64,000 nucleotides of DNA from Hyphomicrobium sp. (GCA_030148425.1 JASBTM010000008.1:620001-684000), one strand, 5' to 3'. Positions 27,191 through 37,397 are shown, counted from the stretch's first letter. The notes: a model not told the origin generated them from the sequence alone. Made by a program: numbers and translations.

Positions 27191-27643
27191 ATGCGACGAG
27201 TTCTATTTGCGATCATCGTTTCGCTAATCTCAGCTATTCCCAACGTGGCAAACGCTGGCGATAGCCCCCCGCCTCTGAGCTTCGATACGCCTCCGCTCAC
27301 GCCTCAGCAGCAGACGGAGATGCTTGAATATCGGCTGTATCTGTCGGAACTGATCGGCTCTCAAGTCGACCTGCACAGAGTTCATGCGCTCGTAAGAGAA
27401 GGCGGTAACTTGCTGCAGGCGCACAGCGTCAAATTCAAAATCAAGATTTCGCCGAATGGCCGTCTTGTATATCGGCGCATCGCCCTGAGCTGCGGGTACG
27501 AGCCACTCGACAGCCTCTTTCTGACAACGCTCGAGAACGCGGCGCCCTTCAAATCTCCCCCCTCGTTCGCGATCTATCAGTCCGAGTCCATCGACGTCAC
27601 GTTCGCGATTGTCTCCCCGCCGCGTGGCGAAAACACCAACTGA
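27191..27643 (+). CDS. Secreted protein, possibly TonB-C-like
   Basis: A 150-residue protein with signal peptide MRRVLFAIIVSLISAIPNVA. The mature part ends with a segment VKFKIKISPNGRLVYRRIAL ... SLFLTTLENAAPFKSPPS resembling the TonB C-terminal fold (strand, then helix with AAPF/P). ATG 27191 is taken over an upstream in-frame start because it begins the signal sequence. The similarity is by pattern only. Confidence 0.6.
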   Translation: MRRVLFAIIVSLISAIPNVANAGDSPPPLSFDTPPLTPQQQTEMLEYRLYLSELIGSQVDLHRVHALVREGGNLLQAHSVKFKIKISPNGRLVYRRIALSCGYEPLDSLFLTTLENAAPFKSPPSFAIYQSESIDVTFAIVSPPRGENTN

Positions 27644-27693
27644 CGGCAAGGTGCTTCAAGCGTCCCACTTAAAGACCATATTGGAAAGTGCGA

Positions 27694-27996
27694 TCACGAT
27701 CCGCGCCGTTTTCGGGTTGCCGCAGCTTTCCGTGCGGAAGCGCTGCGCGCAGCCGCGGGGCGTGATGCCGCCGCCTTGCTGCCGATGCGCCCGCCTCGCT
27801 TCGACGAGACGTTCGTATCTTTCTTTCCACGGCCCGCGCCGCTCTTGTTGCCACCGCCGCTTTCCTTGTTGACGGTAGCCCAAGCGCGCCGCTCGGCTTC
27901 ACCCTTGCCGACGCCGCGCTTTTCGTAACCGTCCTCGATGTGTTCGGCCTTGCGCTTCTGCTTATCCGAATAACTCGATTTATCGCCTCTCGGCAT
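27694..27996 (-). CDS. Small basic KGG-like stress protein
   Basis: A 100-residue, Lys/Arg/Gly/Ser-rich soluble protein. The N-terminal part YSDKQKRKAEHIEDGYEKRG and EAERRAWATVNKESGGG recurs in many proteobacteria, where it is sometimes labelled plasmid stabilization protein without evidence. A repetitive Ser/Ala/Lys tail follows. ATG 27996 has GGAGG 7 nt upstream. The real role is unknown. Confidence 0.75.
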   Translation of the reverse strand: MPRGDKSSYSDKQKRKAEHIEDGYEKRGVGKGEAERRAWATVNKESGGGNKSGAGRGKKDTNVSSKRGGRIGSKAAASRPAAARSASARKAAATRKRRGS

Positions 27997-28100
27997 GATG
28001 CCACCTCCACAGGTTGCGCACATTTCGAGCAACGCGCTTCTTCATCAGAAGTTGCATAGCTTCTCTTTACCCTCGTACCCGAGAGGGAATTGAGCCAACG

Positions 28101-28127
28101 AAAAAGGCCCCGCGTGAGCAGGGCCTC
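28101..28127 (-). terminator. Rho-independent terminator of catalase gene
   Basis: On the minus strand a stem AGGCCC/GGGCCT is followed by TTTTTC, 26 bp after the catalase stop. Confidence 0.8.
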
Positions 28128-28152
28128 CTCATCTCGACAATCCGAGAGACGT

Positions 28153-29661
28153 TTACTCAGCAGCCTCGGCGCCTTGTGGCATCTTCTGCTGTTGTGCCGT
28201 CTCGGAAGCCTTCTGGCGCGTCATGTGCTCGCGTGCCGAACGCACGCCCGCCTCATAGTCCGGATGCACCTTCTTGAAGTGCGCGAGCTGCCGCTCGGCG
28301 ATGAAATCGGGAATGCCCCACATCGCTTCGGCGAGGTTGGTAAAGAGCCGCGCCTTCTGCTCCTTGTTGAAGAGATTGAACAGCGCCGTCACCTGCCGGT
28401 AATCGTCGTTGCCATCGCGATGATTGAAGCGGTCGGCATCACCCGAAATCTTGAGCGGTGGCTCCGCAACGGACTTATCCTGCTCCGCGCCGCCGAACGA
28501 GTTCGGCTCGTAGTAGGCGTCGACGTTGCCCGTCTCCGGTGCGAAGAACCGCATCGGGCCGTCCTTGTGATAATTATGAACGGGGCAGCGCGAGGCGTTC
28601 ACCGGCAGATGCTCGTAATGCGTCCCAAGGCGATAGCGGTGCGCATCAGCGTAGGAGAAAATGCGCGCCTGCAGCATCTTGTCAGGCGAGAAGCCGATGC
28701 CCGGCACGATGTTCGACGGCGAGAACGCAGCCTGCTCGATCTCGGCAAAGTAGTTTTCAGGATTGCGATTGAGTTCGAGCACGCCGATGTCGATCGGCGG
28801 ATAGTCAGCGTGCGGCCACACCTTGGTGAGGTCGAACGGATTATACCAATGCTTGTCGGTGTCGGCTTCCGGCATCACCTGAACCTGTACCTTCCACTTC
28901 GGGAATTCGCCGCGCTCGATGGCCGTGAACAAGTCTTCCTGTGTCGATTCACGTGTACGGCCGACAATCTCGGTCGCCTCGCCGTTGGTCCAGTGCTTAT
29001 GGCCCTGCAAAGTCTTGAAGTGGAATTTCACCCAGAAACGCTCGTTCTTCGCGTTGAGGAACGAATAAGTGTGCGAGCCATAACCATTCATGTTGCGGAC
29101 GCCGACAGGCAGTCCCCGATCCGACATGAGGATCGTCACCTGATGTAGGCTTTCCGGTGAAAGCGACCAAAAATCCCACATCGCCGTCGGCGAGCGCATG
29201 TTCGTCTTCGGATGCCGCTTCTGCGTATGGATGAAGTCCGGAAACTTCAGCGGATCGCGAACGAAGAAGACAGGCGTGTTGTTGCCGACGAGATCCCAGT
29301 TGCCCTCGCTCGTATAGAACTTGAGCGCGAAGCCGCGAACGTCGCGTTCGGCATCGGCCGCGCCAAGCTCGCCCGCAACGGTCGAGAAGCGCGCGATCAT
29401 CTCGGTCTTCGCACCAGGCTGCAGCGCCTTCGCCTTGGTATATTTCGAGATGTCGCCGGTGATCGTGAGGGTGCCATAAGCACCCCAACCCTTCGCATGC
29501 ACTGTGCGCTCGGGGATGCGCTCGCGGTTCTGGTGCGCGAGCTTTTCGATGAGCTGGTAGTCCTGCATCAGCAGCGGACCGCGCGGCCCAGCGGAGAGAG
29601 AATTCTGATTGTCAGCGACAGGAGCGCCGGCGGACGTTGTGAGTTTCGTGGTGTCGGTCAT
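28153..29661 (-). CDS. katA: Heme catalase
   Basis: A monofunctional heme catalase of 502 residues (small-subunit size) that decomposes hydrogen peroxide. The active-site His lies in [16 protein letters not shown], the Asn in NTPVFFVRD and the proximal heme Tyr in [17 protein letters not shown] 29661 has AAGGA upstream and gives [20 protein letters not shown], the usual beginning. The AT-rich upstream region may hold its promoter, but I could not identify a regulator site with confidence. Confidence 0.95.
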   Translation of the reverse strand: MTDTTKLTTSAGAPVADNQNSLSAGPRGPLLMQDYQLIEKLAHQNRERIPERTVHAKGWGAYGTLTITGDISKYTKAKALQPGAKTEMIARFSTVAGELGAADAERDVRGFALKFYTSEGNWDLVGNNTPVFFVRDPLKFPDFIHTQKRHPKTNMRSPTAMWDFWSLSPESLHQVTILMSDRGLPVGVRNMNGYGSHTYSFLNAKNERFWVKFHFKTLQGHKHWTNGEATEIVGRTRESTQEDLFTAIERGEFPKWKVQVQVMPEADTDKHWYNPFDLTKVWPHADYPPIDIGVLELNRNPENYFAEIEQAAFSPSNIVPGIGFSPDKMLQARIFSYADAHRYRLGTHYEHLPVNASRCPVHNYHKDGPMRFFAPETGNVDAYYEPNSFGGAEQDKSVAEPPLKISGDADRFNHRDGNDDYRQVTALFNLFNKEQKARLFTNLAEAMWGIPDFIAERQLAHFKKVHPDYEAGVRSAREHMTRQKASETAQQQKMPQGAEAAE

Positions 29662-29793
29662 GCGATCGTCCTTCCTGGAGGAAACCAAAGAGACCTAAGA
29701 TCAGAAAAACTTAATCCACCAATCGAATCTTCAAGAAAGTCTTATAAGGCAATCTTATCGTGCTCAAATCTCTATTGGGGCGATTGGTCCTTT

Positions 29794-30465
29794 CTATCGG
29801 CGCTTCGGGGTCTGCTCCGCATTTCGGCCATAGGCCTTCAATCGCTCTGCAATCGTGAGCATTTCGGCGTCGTCAAGGACGTGCACGGCGCCGAGCACCA
29901 ATACTTTGTAGTACTGCGAGGCGAGAACTTCCACCTCCTGAGCAAGTTCGAGTGCATGCGACAGCGAAGTCCCGCTGGCGATTTGTCCATGATTGGCCAT
30001 TAAGCACGCGTCGCGCTCGCTGAGCCCCTCGGCAACATAGCGTGCGAGCTCCGGGGTTCCGAACGTCGCGTAAGGAACGCAAGGAATATCTTTCCCGCCC
30101 ACGACACCCACCATGTAGTGAAACGCGGGAATGGGTTTATGCGCGCACGCAAGAACGGTGGCGTGCAGCGAATGCGTGTGCACGAGCGCGTGGCGATCCG
30201 GTCGCGCATGATAAGCCGCGAGATGAAACTGCCATTCGCTCGACGGTTTGAGTTGTCCCTCGGGCACACTGCCGTCGCCATCCACGAAAACGATATCGTC
30301 CGGCTCGGTATCTTCGTAACGGCTGCCTGTCGGCGTAATGAGCATTCCGCTCTCGAAGCGGCACGACACGTTGCCCGACCGCCCGGGAGACAACCCCGAA
30401 CGGTTCATTTCGAGAGCCGTCGCGATCACCGCTTTTCGTAACGCTTTTTCGCTTGGCTGTTTCAC
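29794..30465 (-). CDS. Class II aldolase, probably of the MTA-DHAP shunt
   Basis: A 223-residue zinc-dependent aldolase of the fuculose-1-phosphate aldolase/MtnB superfamily. It shows SGNVSCRF, catalytic Glu in SSEWQFHLAAY, the metal histidines in LVHTHSLHATV and MANHGQIASG. It starts 3 bp after mtnA. In the known DHAP shunt the mtnA product, methylthioribulose-1-phosphate, is cleaved by such an aldolase to methylthioacetaldehyde and dihydroxyacetone phosphate. MtnB dehydratase is the alternative, but no MtnC/MtnD partner gene is seen here. Confidence 0.8.
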   Translation of the reverse strand: MKQPSEKALRKAVIATALEMNRSGLSPGRSGNVSCRFESGMLITPTGSRYEDTEPDDIVFVDGDGSVPEGQLKPSSEWQFHLAAYHARPDRHALVHTHSLHATVLACAHKPIPAFHYMVGVVGGKDIPCVPYATFGTPELARYVAEGLSERDACLMANHGQIASGTSLSHALELAQEVEVLASQYYKVLVLGAVHVLDDAEMLTIAERLKAYGRNAEQTPKRR

Positions 30466-30468
30466 TGA

Positions 30469-31569
30469 CTATGCTGCCGCGCTGACTTTTTCTGGATAGA
30501 GCGACTGAAGTCCCTCGCGCGACGCCGGACAAATTCCGCGCTCCGTGATGAAACCCGTCACCAGGCGTGCGGGCGTCACGTCGAACGCCGGGTTGCGCGC
30601 GTGCGTGCCCTCGGCCGAGATGAGCACCGACGAAACCTCACCGTTAGGCAAACGTCCTTGCATGCGCAGAACTTCGTCTTCGCCACGTTCCTCGATCGGA
30701 ATATCGCTGCCCTTTTCCGTGCGCCAGTCGATCGTCGAAAAAGGCAGAGCGACGTAGAATGGCACGTGCGTATCGTGTGCAGCGAGCGCTTTCAGATATG
30801 TACCGATTTTATTTGCAACGTCGCCATTCGCCGTCACGCGATCCGTGCCGACGATGACGAGATCGACGTCACCCTGCTGCATGAAATGTCCGCCAGCATT
30901 GTCCGCGATGAGGCTGTGCGAAACACCGTGCTGCAAAAGCTCGAAAGCCGTCAGCGCTGCGCCCTGATTGCGCGGACGCGTTTCGTCGACCCACACATGC
31001 ACCGGAATACCCGCGTCGTGCGCATGATAAATGGGAGACGTCGCCGTTCCCCAATCGACGCATGCCAGCCAGCCCGCGTTGCAATGCGTCAGCACATTGA
31101 CCGGCTGCCCACCCTTCTTCGCGGCGATATCTCTGATCAGCGAGAGACCGTTGACGCCGATCTTGCGGCACGTCTCGATATCTTCGTCCGCGAGTTCGGC
31201 TGCACGCGCGTAAGCGGCGACAGCACGAACGCCCGGCGCGAGCGGCATGAGCGTCGCACGAAGGTCTTCCAGCGCCCAGCGCAAGTTGACCGCTGTCGGA
31301 CGCTGCTCGCCGAGAAACGCAACCGTACGATCAAGGCTCGCATCGGATGCATCGACGCGCATCGCAAGCGCAACGCCATAGGCGGCAGTGACACCGATCA
31401 GCGGCGCGCCTCTGACCTGCATCGACTTGATGGCGCGTGCAGCATCCTCGACCGACTTCAGCGAGGGCCGTTCGAGCTTATGCGGCAGCAAGGTCTGATC
31501 GATGATGCCGACCGACCAGCCGTCGGGTTCGAGCCAGATCGTGCGCGATGGCACTCCATCAAGCTTCAT
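30469..31569 (-). CDS. mtnA: S-methyl-5-thioribose-1-phosphate isomerase
   Basis: MtnA converts methylthioribose-1-phosphate into methylthioribulose-1-phosphate. The 366-residue protein shows [33 protein letters not shown] with the catalytic Cys, and [20 protein letters not shown] with the catalytic Asp. It overlaps the upstream hydrolase by 11 bp and leads into the aldolase, so these are one transcription unit. Some homologues also take 5-deoxyribose-1-phosphate. Confidence 0.95.
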   Translation of the reverse strand: MKLDGVPSRTIWLEPDGWSVGIIDQTLLPHKLERPSLKSVEDAARAIKSMQVRGAPLIGVTAAYGVALAMRVDASDASLDRTVAFLGEQRPTAVNLRWALEDLRATLMPLAPGVRAVAAYARAAELADEDIETCRKIGVNGLSLIRDIAAKKGGQPVNVLTHCNAGWLACVDWGTATSPIYHAHDAGIPVHVWVDETRPRNQGAALTAFELLQHGVSHSLIADNAGGHFMQQGDVDLVIVGTDRVTANGDVANKIGTYLKALAAHDTHVPFYVALPFSTIDWRTEKGSDIPIEERGEDEVLRMQGRLPNGEVSSVLISAEGTHARNPAFDVTPARLVTGFITERGICPASREGLQSLYPEKVSAAA

Positions 31570-32269
31570 AGTGCAACTCCGCTGTTGATTTCGCGAAATG
31601 AATGATCTCCGCCGCCGCCTCGGCGGAGCGCGTTTGAAGGAGCATATGGGCGCCAGGGATGACTATCATCCGCGCGCGCCCCTTGTCGCTCACGGCGCCC
31701 TGAATGAGCGACTTTCGGACCAGCCAGTCGCCACGGCCGTGAAGCACGAGAACGGGACATTCCAGCCTCGCAAAGTCGCCGCGTACGTCGACCTCTGCAA
31801 TCGCGCGCAATCGGGCAGCGCGCACCGAACGCGGCAGGGTGCGGACAATCTCTTCGACTTTCGCCGCGAGTTCCGGATCGCCGTATGAACCCATCAGAAT
31901 AGCATCGCGAATATGCGGCGGTGTCGCGCGAGGATCGACGAGCGCCGCCCGGCGAATGAGACAGCCCGGCCATGGATTTCTCACGAACGTGGCGACCAGC
32001 ACGACACCCTTCACCTGGCGGCCGAGCCGGTTGGCAACGCGAATGGCCACCGGGCCTGAAAAAGACTCCCCCAGCAGGATGACCGGCCGGCCCCCAATCT
32101 CATTCCGCACGATTTCCGCATAGCCGGCGTAGCCGAACGCCGGATCCTGCGGATAGCGGATGACCTTGACCGTCAACTCGGGCGTCAACCGTGGCACCAG
32201 ACGGTCGAACAACTCGCCCGTTCCATCGAGGCCCGGCAGCAGAACGATCTCGGGCGCAATGTTGGTCAT
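31559..32269 (-). CDS. Alpha/beta hydrolase in the MTA-salvage operon
   Basis: A 236-residue alpha/beta hydrolase. The nucleophile region is [20 protein letters not shown] (GxSxS variant), the likely Asp is in [15 protein letters not shown] and the His in [15 protein letters not shown]. Its start is 2 bp after the zinc-ribbon gene and its end overlaps mtnA, so it is tightly embedded. The substrate is unknown; a role in handling an MTA-derived product is only an inference. Confidence 0.85.
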   Translation of the reverse strand: MTNIAPEIVLLPGLDGTGELFDRLVPRLTPELTVKVIRYPQDPAFGYAGYAEIVRNEIGGRPVILLGESFSGPVAIRVANRLGRQVKGVVLVATFVRNPWPGCLIRRAALVDPRATPPHIRDAILMGSYGDPELAAKVEEIVRTLPRSVRAARLRAIAEVDVRGDFARLECPVLVLHGRGDWLVRKSLIQGAVSDKGRARMIVIPGAHMLLQTRSAEAAAEIIHFAKSTAELHYEA

Positions 32270-32271
32270 GC

Positions 32272-32493
32272 TCAAAAGCTGGCAGGCCCAGGTAAAGGAA
32301 TCTGCACCGACGCATCGAGACCGCACGCCGCGCACTTCAGCGTATACCATTCCGAATAGGGACGCGCGGAGCGATCGATGATCTCGATCCCCAGAGCCTG
32401 ACAAGCGGGACACGTCTGCGCCGACGAAGGATCGCATCGCCACTGAGCGATGCGATTGAACGCCTCCGAAACATGTTCGCCCGCAAGGTCCAA
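32272..32493 (-). CDS. Small zinc-ribbon-like protein
   Basis: A 73-residue protein with two C-x2-C pairs (QTCPACQALG and LKCAACGLDA), typical of a small zinc ribbon. It has no in-frame ATG; TTG at 32493 with GGGGA upstream is the likely start. It lies 10 bp after apt and 2 bp before the hydrolase, so it is probably translated. Function unknown. Confidence 0.65.
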   Translation of the reverse strand: MDLAGEHVSEAFNRIAQWRCDPSSAQTCPACQALGIEIIDRSARPYSEWYTLKCAACGLDASVQIPLPGPASF

Positions 32494-32503
32494 ATCTGGT
32501 CCC

Positions 32504-33043
32504 CTAATGCCCGTCGAAAGCGACGAGTACGTGACTTTCTACGCCGAGGTCGTGAAGCCGCTTCATGCCTCCGAGATCCGGCAGATCAACGATGAAGGTT
32601 GCGCCCACCACCTTCCCTCCAGACCGCTGAATGAGCTTCACGGCGGCTTCTGCCGTTCCGCCCGTTGCGATCAAATCGTCGACGATGAGAACGCGCGAAC
32701 CCTTTTCAAACGCGTCCTCGTGAACCTCGATCACGTCGACACCGTATTCGAGCGTGTATTCCTGCCCGATGGTTTTCCACGGCAGCTTGCCTTTTTTCCG
32801 GATCGGAATGAAGCCACATTCGAGGCGGTCGGCGATGGCTCCGCCCAGAATGAAGCCCCGCGCTTCGATACCGGCCACAGCGTCTATTTTCTCGTCTTCA
32901 AACGGCTTTGCCATGCCTTTGATCGCTTTTTTGAGCCCTTTCGCATTCGAAAGCAGCGTCGTGATATCGCGAAACATGATGCCAGGTTTGGGATAGTCGG
33001 GGATCGTACGAATAAGGTCTGCAAGGCCGTCGTAGTTCTTCAC
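32504..33043 (-). CDS. apt: Adenine phosphoribosyltransferase
   Basis: Apt converts adenine and PRPP to AMP. Signatures are IRTIPDYPKPGIMFRDITTL, VAGIEARGFILGGAIADRL and the PRPP loop VLIVDDLIATGGTAEAAVKL. No Met lies before the conserved start, so GTG 33043 (MKNYDGLADLI after initiation) with GGAG upstream is preferred; in-frame GTG 33052 and TTG 33082 are alternatives. It opens the operon with the zinc-ribbon, hydrolase, mtnA and aldolase genes and would recycle adenine released by MtnP. Confidence 0.94.
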   Translation of the reverse strand: MKNYDGLADLIRTIPDYPKPGIMFRDITTLLSNAKGLKKAIKGMAKPFEDEKIDAVAGIEARGFILGGAIADRLECGFIPIRKKGKLPWKTIGQEYTLEYGVDVIEVHEDAFEKGSRVLIVDDLIATGGTAEAAVKLIQRSGGKVVGATFIVDLPDLGGMKRLHDLGVESHVLVAFDGH

Positions 33044-33171
33044 GTGCTCCACTCCCGTCAAATTGACGGCGCAAAATAGCAATATCTCTGGCTTCTAGGT
33101 AGATTTAGAGCAACGCTGTCGTGCTGAATCATTTGGCACCGGCAGACTGTCTTTGCTTGAGGGACAACGCG

Positions 33172-33609
33172 ATGGCAGCCCAAGGCCCGTCCGCACTGGC
33201 CGGATCGGATTTCGACCCGCTTTCGGACGACTCGGAAGACCTTCCAAGGACATTTAGACGCGAGAAGGAAGCCCGCGCCCGCGAGGCTCGTGAGCGTGCA
33301 GCTCAGGAGCGCGCCGCCGCCCCGACACTCTCCATGGGTTCGGATGAACGCCCCCGGCCGCAGATCTATGCCTCGGCCGACTTCAGCCCCAATCCCGCGC
33401 CCGACTCCTCAGGCCCACTTGTCGCGGCCGCCGTCAAAAAGTTCGATGTGCCGTTCGTCGATCTCGTCCGGTTCTTCCTGAAGGCCGTGCTCGCGGGCAT
33501 CCCGGCCCTCCTCCTGCTCACCGCCATTCTGTGGACGCTCGGCGCTGTGCTGGAACTGGCCTTCCCGTGGCTGATCAAGATGAAGATCCTGATCAGCTTC
33601 CCGAACTGA
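33172..33609 (+). CDS. Hypothetical protein with C-terminal membrane segment
   Basis: A 145-residue protein. Residues 1-85 are charged and probably disordered, including the Arg/Glu/Ala-rich helix RREKEARAREARERAAQERA. One transmembrane helix follows at about 105-130 (AVLAGIPALLLLTAILWTLG). ATG 33172 follows GAGGG. It sits between apt and mtnP on the opposite strand. Function unknown. Confidence 0.6.
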   Translation: MAAQGPSALAGSDFDPLSDDSEDLPRTFRREKEARAREARERAAQERAAAPTLSMGSDERPRPQIYASADFSPNPAPDSSGPLVAAAVKKFDVPFVDLVRFFLKAVLAGIPALLLLTAILWTLGAVLELAFPWLIKMKILISFPN

Positions 33610-33647
33610 CGCCTCTTGCTCTCCAAGTTGGAGGCTCGCGAAAGCCC

Positions 33648-34520
33648 CTAAACCAGCACCCGCCCAGCCACCGCGTCGAGCTTCTTCAGCAGCTCCGGAT
33701 CGCGCGCTTCAGGCGGCGTGATGAGCGCAACGTCGAGCGCCCGATCGGAGCCAATGGGGCAAGCCGGATGCTCGCGCGGGAAATCGCGGGCCAGATGCGC
33801 GACGAGCCGCTGCGCCTTCTCCGTGTTCTCGTGCATGACCGCGATGATGGACGCCACGTCGACGTCGCCATGCTCGCTGTGCCAGCAATCGTAATCGGTC
33901 ACCATTGCCACGCTCGCGTAGCAAATCTCTGCTTCGCGCGCGAGCTTGGCTTCCGGCATGTTCGTCATGCCGATGACGTCGCACCCCCATGACCGATAGA
34001 GATTGCTTTCGGCGCGCGTCGAGAACTGCGGCCCTTCCATCGCCAGATAGATGCCGCCCTTGTGAACCTTGATCTTCTCCGCCTTTGCCGATTTTTCGAG
34101 TGCTTTCGTCAGCAGCGGACTGATCGGATCGCCCATCGCGACATGCGCAACGCAACCGTTGCCGAAAAACGTTTTCTCGCGCGCGAAAGTCCGATCGATG
34201 AATTGATCGGGTAGAACGAAATCGCCCGGCTTATATTTTTTCCTGAGCGAACCGCACGCCGAAACGGAAATGAGATCGGTAACGCCCGCGCGCTTCAAGG
34301 CATCGATGTTGGCGCGATAGTTGATGCCGGTCGGCGACAATTTATGGCCGCGCCCGTGCCGAGGCAGAAACCGGATCGGCAGACCGTCGATGTCGGCGAA
34401 CAGAATGTCGTCGGAAGGCGTGCCCCACGGGCTCTCGACCGTTTTCCATTCGGGATTGGCGAGCCCCGGCAATTGATAAAAGCCGCTGCCTCCGACGATC
34501 CCCAAAACCGATGCCGTCAT
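33648..34520 (-). CDS. mtnP: S-methyl-5'-thioadenosine phosphorylase
   Basis: MtnP cleaves methylthioadenosine to adenine and methylthioribose-1-phosphate. The 290-residue protein has LGIVGGSGFYQLPGL, RFLPRHGRGHKLSPTGINYR, YLAMEGPQFSTRAESNLYRS and VAMVTDYDCWHS. It supplies substrates for both mtnA and apt, located nearby on the same strand. A convergent small gene and intergenic DNA separate it from apt. Confidence 0.95.
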   Translation of the reverse strand: MTASVLGIVGGSGFYQLPGLANPEWKTVESPWGTPSDDILFADIDGLPIRFLPRHGRGHKLSPTGINYRANIDALKRAGVTDLISVSACGSLRKKYKPGDFVLPDQFIDRTFAREKTFFGNGCVAHVAMGDPISPLLTKALEKSAKAEKIKVHKGGIYLAMEGPQFSTRAESNLYRSWGCDVIGMTNMPEAKLAREAEICYASVAMVTDYDCWHSEHGDVDVASIIAVMHENTEKAQRLVAHLARDFPREHPACPIGSDRALDVALITPPEARDPELLKKLDAVAGRVLV

Positions 34521-34558
34521 TCCCGAATACTCCGTTTTCCGATGATTGTGCCGCCGCC

Positions 34559-34593
34559 GGAAAAAGAAAGAAGGCCACGCACGCGTGACCTTC
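34559..34593 (-). terminator. Terminator after petC
   Basis: On the minus strand a stem AAGGTCACGC/GCGTGGCCTT is followed by a T-rich tract CTTTCTTTTT, about 30 bp after the petC stop. Confidence 0.8.
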
Positions 34594-34622
34594 CAGTTTG
34601 CAAATCGTCACAAGCGTCTGGG

Positions 34623-35486
34623 TCAGTGCTTAATGCCGGCCCAGATGCGCTTCTTGCCCAGATAGAGCAAGCCAGTGGTGACGATTAGGTACAGAATGAC
34701 CTGCCAGCCGATGCGCTTGCGCGTATCGAGCGACGGATCGGCGGACCATGACAGAAATGCGACAACGTCTTTCGCGTAGTTGTCGACTGTCGACGGAGTG
34801 CCGTCCTGGTAGGCGACGACGCCATCCGACAACGGCGGCGGCATGCTGATCTGGTGGCCGGGGAAGACGTGGTTGTAGAACTTCCCGTCCGTCAGCTTGA
34901 AGTCGGCAGGCGGCTCGGAATAGCCGGTCATGAGCCCATAGATGTAATCGGCGCCGCCCTCCTGATAGGCGTGCGCGATGTCGCCGAGCATCAGGAACGG
35001 ATGGATCCACCAGCTGGGATTCCGCTCCACATTGCGAGCCCTTGCCATGAGCGACAGATCCGGCGGCAACGCGCCGTTCTGGGCTGCACGAGCTTCCTGA
35101 TCGTTATGATACGGGCCGCGGATCGGATCCGACAGCAGCGGCGGCCGTTCGAACATCTTGCCTTCGTCGTTCGGACCGTCGGTAATCTGGTTCGGCCACG
35201 TCTTGGCGAGCTCTTTCACGGCATCTACGGGGAATTCCGGCCCGCCCGGCTGCACGAGATTGCGGAACGCGAGATGCTTCAGACCGTGGCACGCCGAGCA
35301 GACGTCCTTGTAGACCTGGAAGCCGCGCTGCAGCTGCGCCTTATCGAACTGTCCCGTAAAGCCCGAGAACACCCATTTCTGCCGGGCAATTTCCGGATGA
35401 CCGCCACCCTCTTCCGCGGAGACGCTGGTGATTGCGAGAACCGCTGCGAGAGCGAAGAAGAACGTAAGCGAGATGCGCTGTTTCAT
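34623..35486 (-). CDS. petC: Cytochrome c1 of the bc1 complex
   Basis: The 287-residue product has a signal peptide (MKQRISLTFFFALAAVLAIT), the heme-binding CSACH motif in VYKDVCSACHGLKHLAFRNL, the axial Met region ISMPPPLSDGVV and a C-terminal membrane anchor (IGWQVILYLIVTTGLLYLGK). It passes electrons from the Rieske centre to soluble cytochrome c. ATG 35486 has GAGGAG upstream, and its start overlaps neither the petB end nor another gene: it begins 10 bp after petB. Confidence 0.96.
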   Translation of the reverse strand: MKQRISLTFFFALAAVLAITSVSAEEGGGHPEIARQKWVFSGFTGQFDKAQLQRGFQVYKDVCSACHGLKHLAFRNLVQPGGPEFPVDAVKELAKTWPNQITDGPNDEGKMFERPPLLSDPIRGPYHNDQEARAAQNGALPPDLSLMARARNVERNPSWWIHPFLMLGDIAHAYQEGGADYIYGLMTGYSEPPADFKLTDGKFYNHVFPGHQISMPPPLSDGVVAYQDGTPSTVDNYAKDVVAFLSWSADPSLDTRKRIGWQVILYLIVTTGLLYLGKKRIWAGIKH

Positions 35487-35496
35487 TGACGTCTCC

Positions 35497-36813
35497 TCAG
35501 CGCACTTCTGGCGCGGCGGCAGCGCCCGATGGCAATCCTCCGCCGCCCTCGCCGAGCACCGATTCCGTGATCGAGCGCGGTAGCCTGCGCGGTGTTTCAA
35601 TCAGGCCGATGATCGGCATCGCGGCGAGGAAGAACAGGAAGTAGCAGACCGTGAAGATTTGCGACGCGATCACGTAAACGCCCTCCGCCGGCTTCGAACC
35701 GAGATAGCCGAGCGACACGCACGTAAATACGAAGAACCAGAAGAACCATTTGAAGATCGGACGATACTTCGCCGACCGGATGCGCGACGTATCGAGCCAC
35801 GGTGCAAAGGCGATGACGACCACGGCAGAGAACATCGCGATGACACCGCACAGCTTCGCATATTGGCCGAGCGGAATGCCGAGGAACGAACTCGTGAATG
35901 CGCGCAGGATCGCGTAGAACGGCAGGAAATACCATTCCGGCACGATATGCGGCGGCGTGACGAGCGGGTTCGCTTCGACGTAGTTGTCGGCGTGCCCGAG
36001 ATAGTCCGGCACGAAGAACACGAACCACGCGTAAAGCAGAAGGAACGCGCAAATTCCCACAGCGTCCTTCGACGTGGCGTAGGGATGCATCGGGACGCAG
36101 TCGCTCGACTCCTTGAGATCGAGTCCCGTCGGGTTGTTCTGTCCGACGACGTGCAACGCCCAGATATGCAGCACCACGACGCCCGTCAGAATGAAGGGCA
36201 AGAGGTAGTGCAGCGAGAAGAAGCGATTGAGCGTCACGCCCGAGACCGCATAGCCGCCCCACAACCATTCGACGATCGTGGTTCCAAGCCCGTTATAAAT
36301 CGTATCGAGCGCCGAGAAGAGATTGGTGATGACCGTCACGCCCCAGAAGCTCATCTGGCCCCACGGCAGCGTGTAGCCCATGAACGCCGTCGCCATCATC
36401 AGCAGCATGATCAGAACGCCGAGGATCCAAAGAACCTCGCGCGGCGCCTTGTACGAGCCGTAGTAGATGCCGCGAAAAATATGGATGAAGACGGCGAAGA
36501 AAAACATCGAAGCGCCGACGGAATGGAAGTTCCGCAGCATCCATCCATAGTTCACGTCGCGCCGGATGTGTTCGATGGAATCGAACGCGCCTGTCGCGCT
36601 CGGCTGATAATGCATCGCGAGCACCACGCCGGTCGCGATTTGCCCGACGAGGATCAACGTCAGGATACCGCCGAACGTCCAAAGATAGTTGAGATTGCGC
36701 GGCGTCGGATAATCGATGAACTGGTTCTTCACCACGCGGCCGATCGGCAAACGCTCATCGAGCCATTTGCCCCAGCGCGTCGTCGGCACGTAGTCCGAGC
36801 TTCTACCTCCCAT
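35497..36813 (-). CDS. petB: Cytochrome b of the bc1 complex
   Basis: A 438-residue, roughly eight-helix membrane protein that binds hemes bL and bH and the quinol/quinone sites. Visible are [20 protein letters not shown], the heme ligand helix [40 protein letters not shown] and the PEWYF (Qo) motif in [22 protein letters not shown] 36813 (MGGRSSDY) is preferred over upstream in-frame starts, since petA ends 11 bp before it. Confidence 0.97.
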   Translation of the reverse strand: MGGRSSDYVPTTRWGKWLDERLPIGRVVKNQFIDYPTPRNLNYLWTFGGILTLILVGQIATGVVLAMHYQPSATGAFDSIEHIRRDVNYGWMLRNFHSVGASMFFFAVFIHIFRGIYYGSYKAPREVLWILGVLIMLLMMATAFMGYTLPWGQMSFWGVTVITNLFSALDTIYNGLGTTIVEWLWGGYAVSGVTLNRFFSLHYLLPFILTGVVVLHIWALHVVGQNNPTGLDLKESSDCVPMHPYATSKDAVGICAFLLLYAWFVFFVPDYLGHADNYVEANPLVTPPHIVPEWYFLPFYAILRAFTSSFLGIPLGQYAKLCGVIAMFSAVVVIAFAPWLDTSRIRSAKYRPIFKWFFWFFVFTCVSLGYLGSKPAEGVYVIASQIFTVCYFLFFLAAMPIIGLIETPRRLPRSITESVLGEGGGGLPSGAAAAPEVR

Positions 36814-36824
36814 ATGCTGTCCCC

Positions 36825-37397
36825 CTAGCCGATCTTGATCTTGGTATCGGTCGTGAACGCGTAAGGAGGCACCTCGAGGTTGCGTGGCGCCGGGCCTTTG
36901 CGGATGCGCCCCGAAGTATCGTACTGCGAGCCGTGACACGGGCAGAACCAGCCGCCGAATTCACCGCGTTCGTCACCGAATGTCTGGCCCTTCGGAATAC
37001 ATCCGAGATGCGTGCAGATGCCGATCAGCACGATCCAGTTTTCATGTCCCTTGATCGTGCGGTTGGCATCGGTCGCCGGATCATCGGGCGGAAGGTTTTC
37101 GTTGCGCGCAAGATCGTCCGGAAGCGTCTTGACGTTGACGTTCTCTGCCGACTTCACCTCGGTTTCGGTGCGATTGCGGATGAAAATCGGCTTCCCGCGC
37201 CACATCACGGTAATCGCCTGCCCCTCCTTCACGGGGGCCAGATCGACCTCAACCGACGACAGCGCCATGGTGCTGGCGTCTGGGTTCATCTGCTGAATGA
37301 ATGGCCACAGGAGAGACGCGGCGCCGACAGCGGCGAACGCGTTGCCGGCAACCACCAGGAAATCCCGGCGGTGCGGCTCCAAGGCTTCTGTGCTCAC
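36825..37397 (-). CDS. petA: Rieske iron-sulfur subunit of the bc1 complex
   Basis: The 190-residue protein has an N-terminal Tat-like/membrane anchor ([20 protein letters not shown]). The [2Fe-2S] ligands lie in [11 protein letters not shown] and [16 protein letters not shown]. It starts with GTG at 37397, with AGGAG at a good distance. It is first in the petABC operon, which supports aerobic and other electron transport to cytochrome c. Confidence 0.97.
   Translation of the reverse strand: MSTEALEPHRRDFLVVAGNAFAAVGAASLLWPFIQQMNPDASTMALSSVEVDLAPVKEGQAITVMWRGKPIFIRNRTETEVKSAENVNVKTLPDDLARNENLPPDDPATDANRTIKGHENWIVLIGICTHLGCIPKGQTFGDERGEFGGWFCPCHGSQYDTSGRIRKGPAPRNLEVPPYAFTTDTKIKIG

Noticed and set aside
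28090..29148. 352-codon plus-strand frame opposite catalase
   Set aside because: It is the antisense frame of the catalase gene, which has all family motifs.
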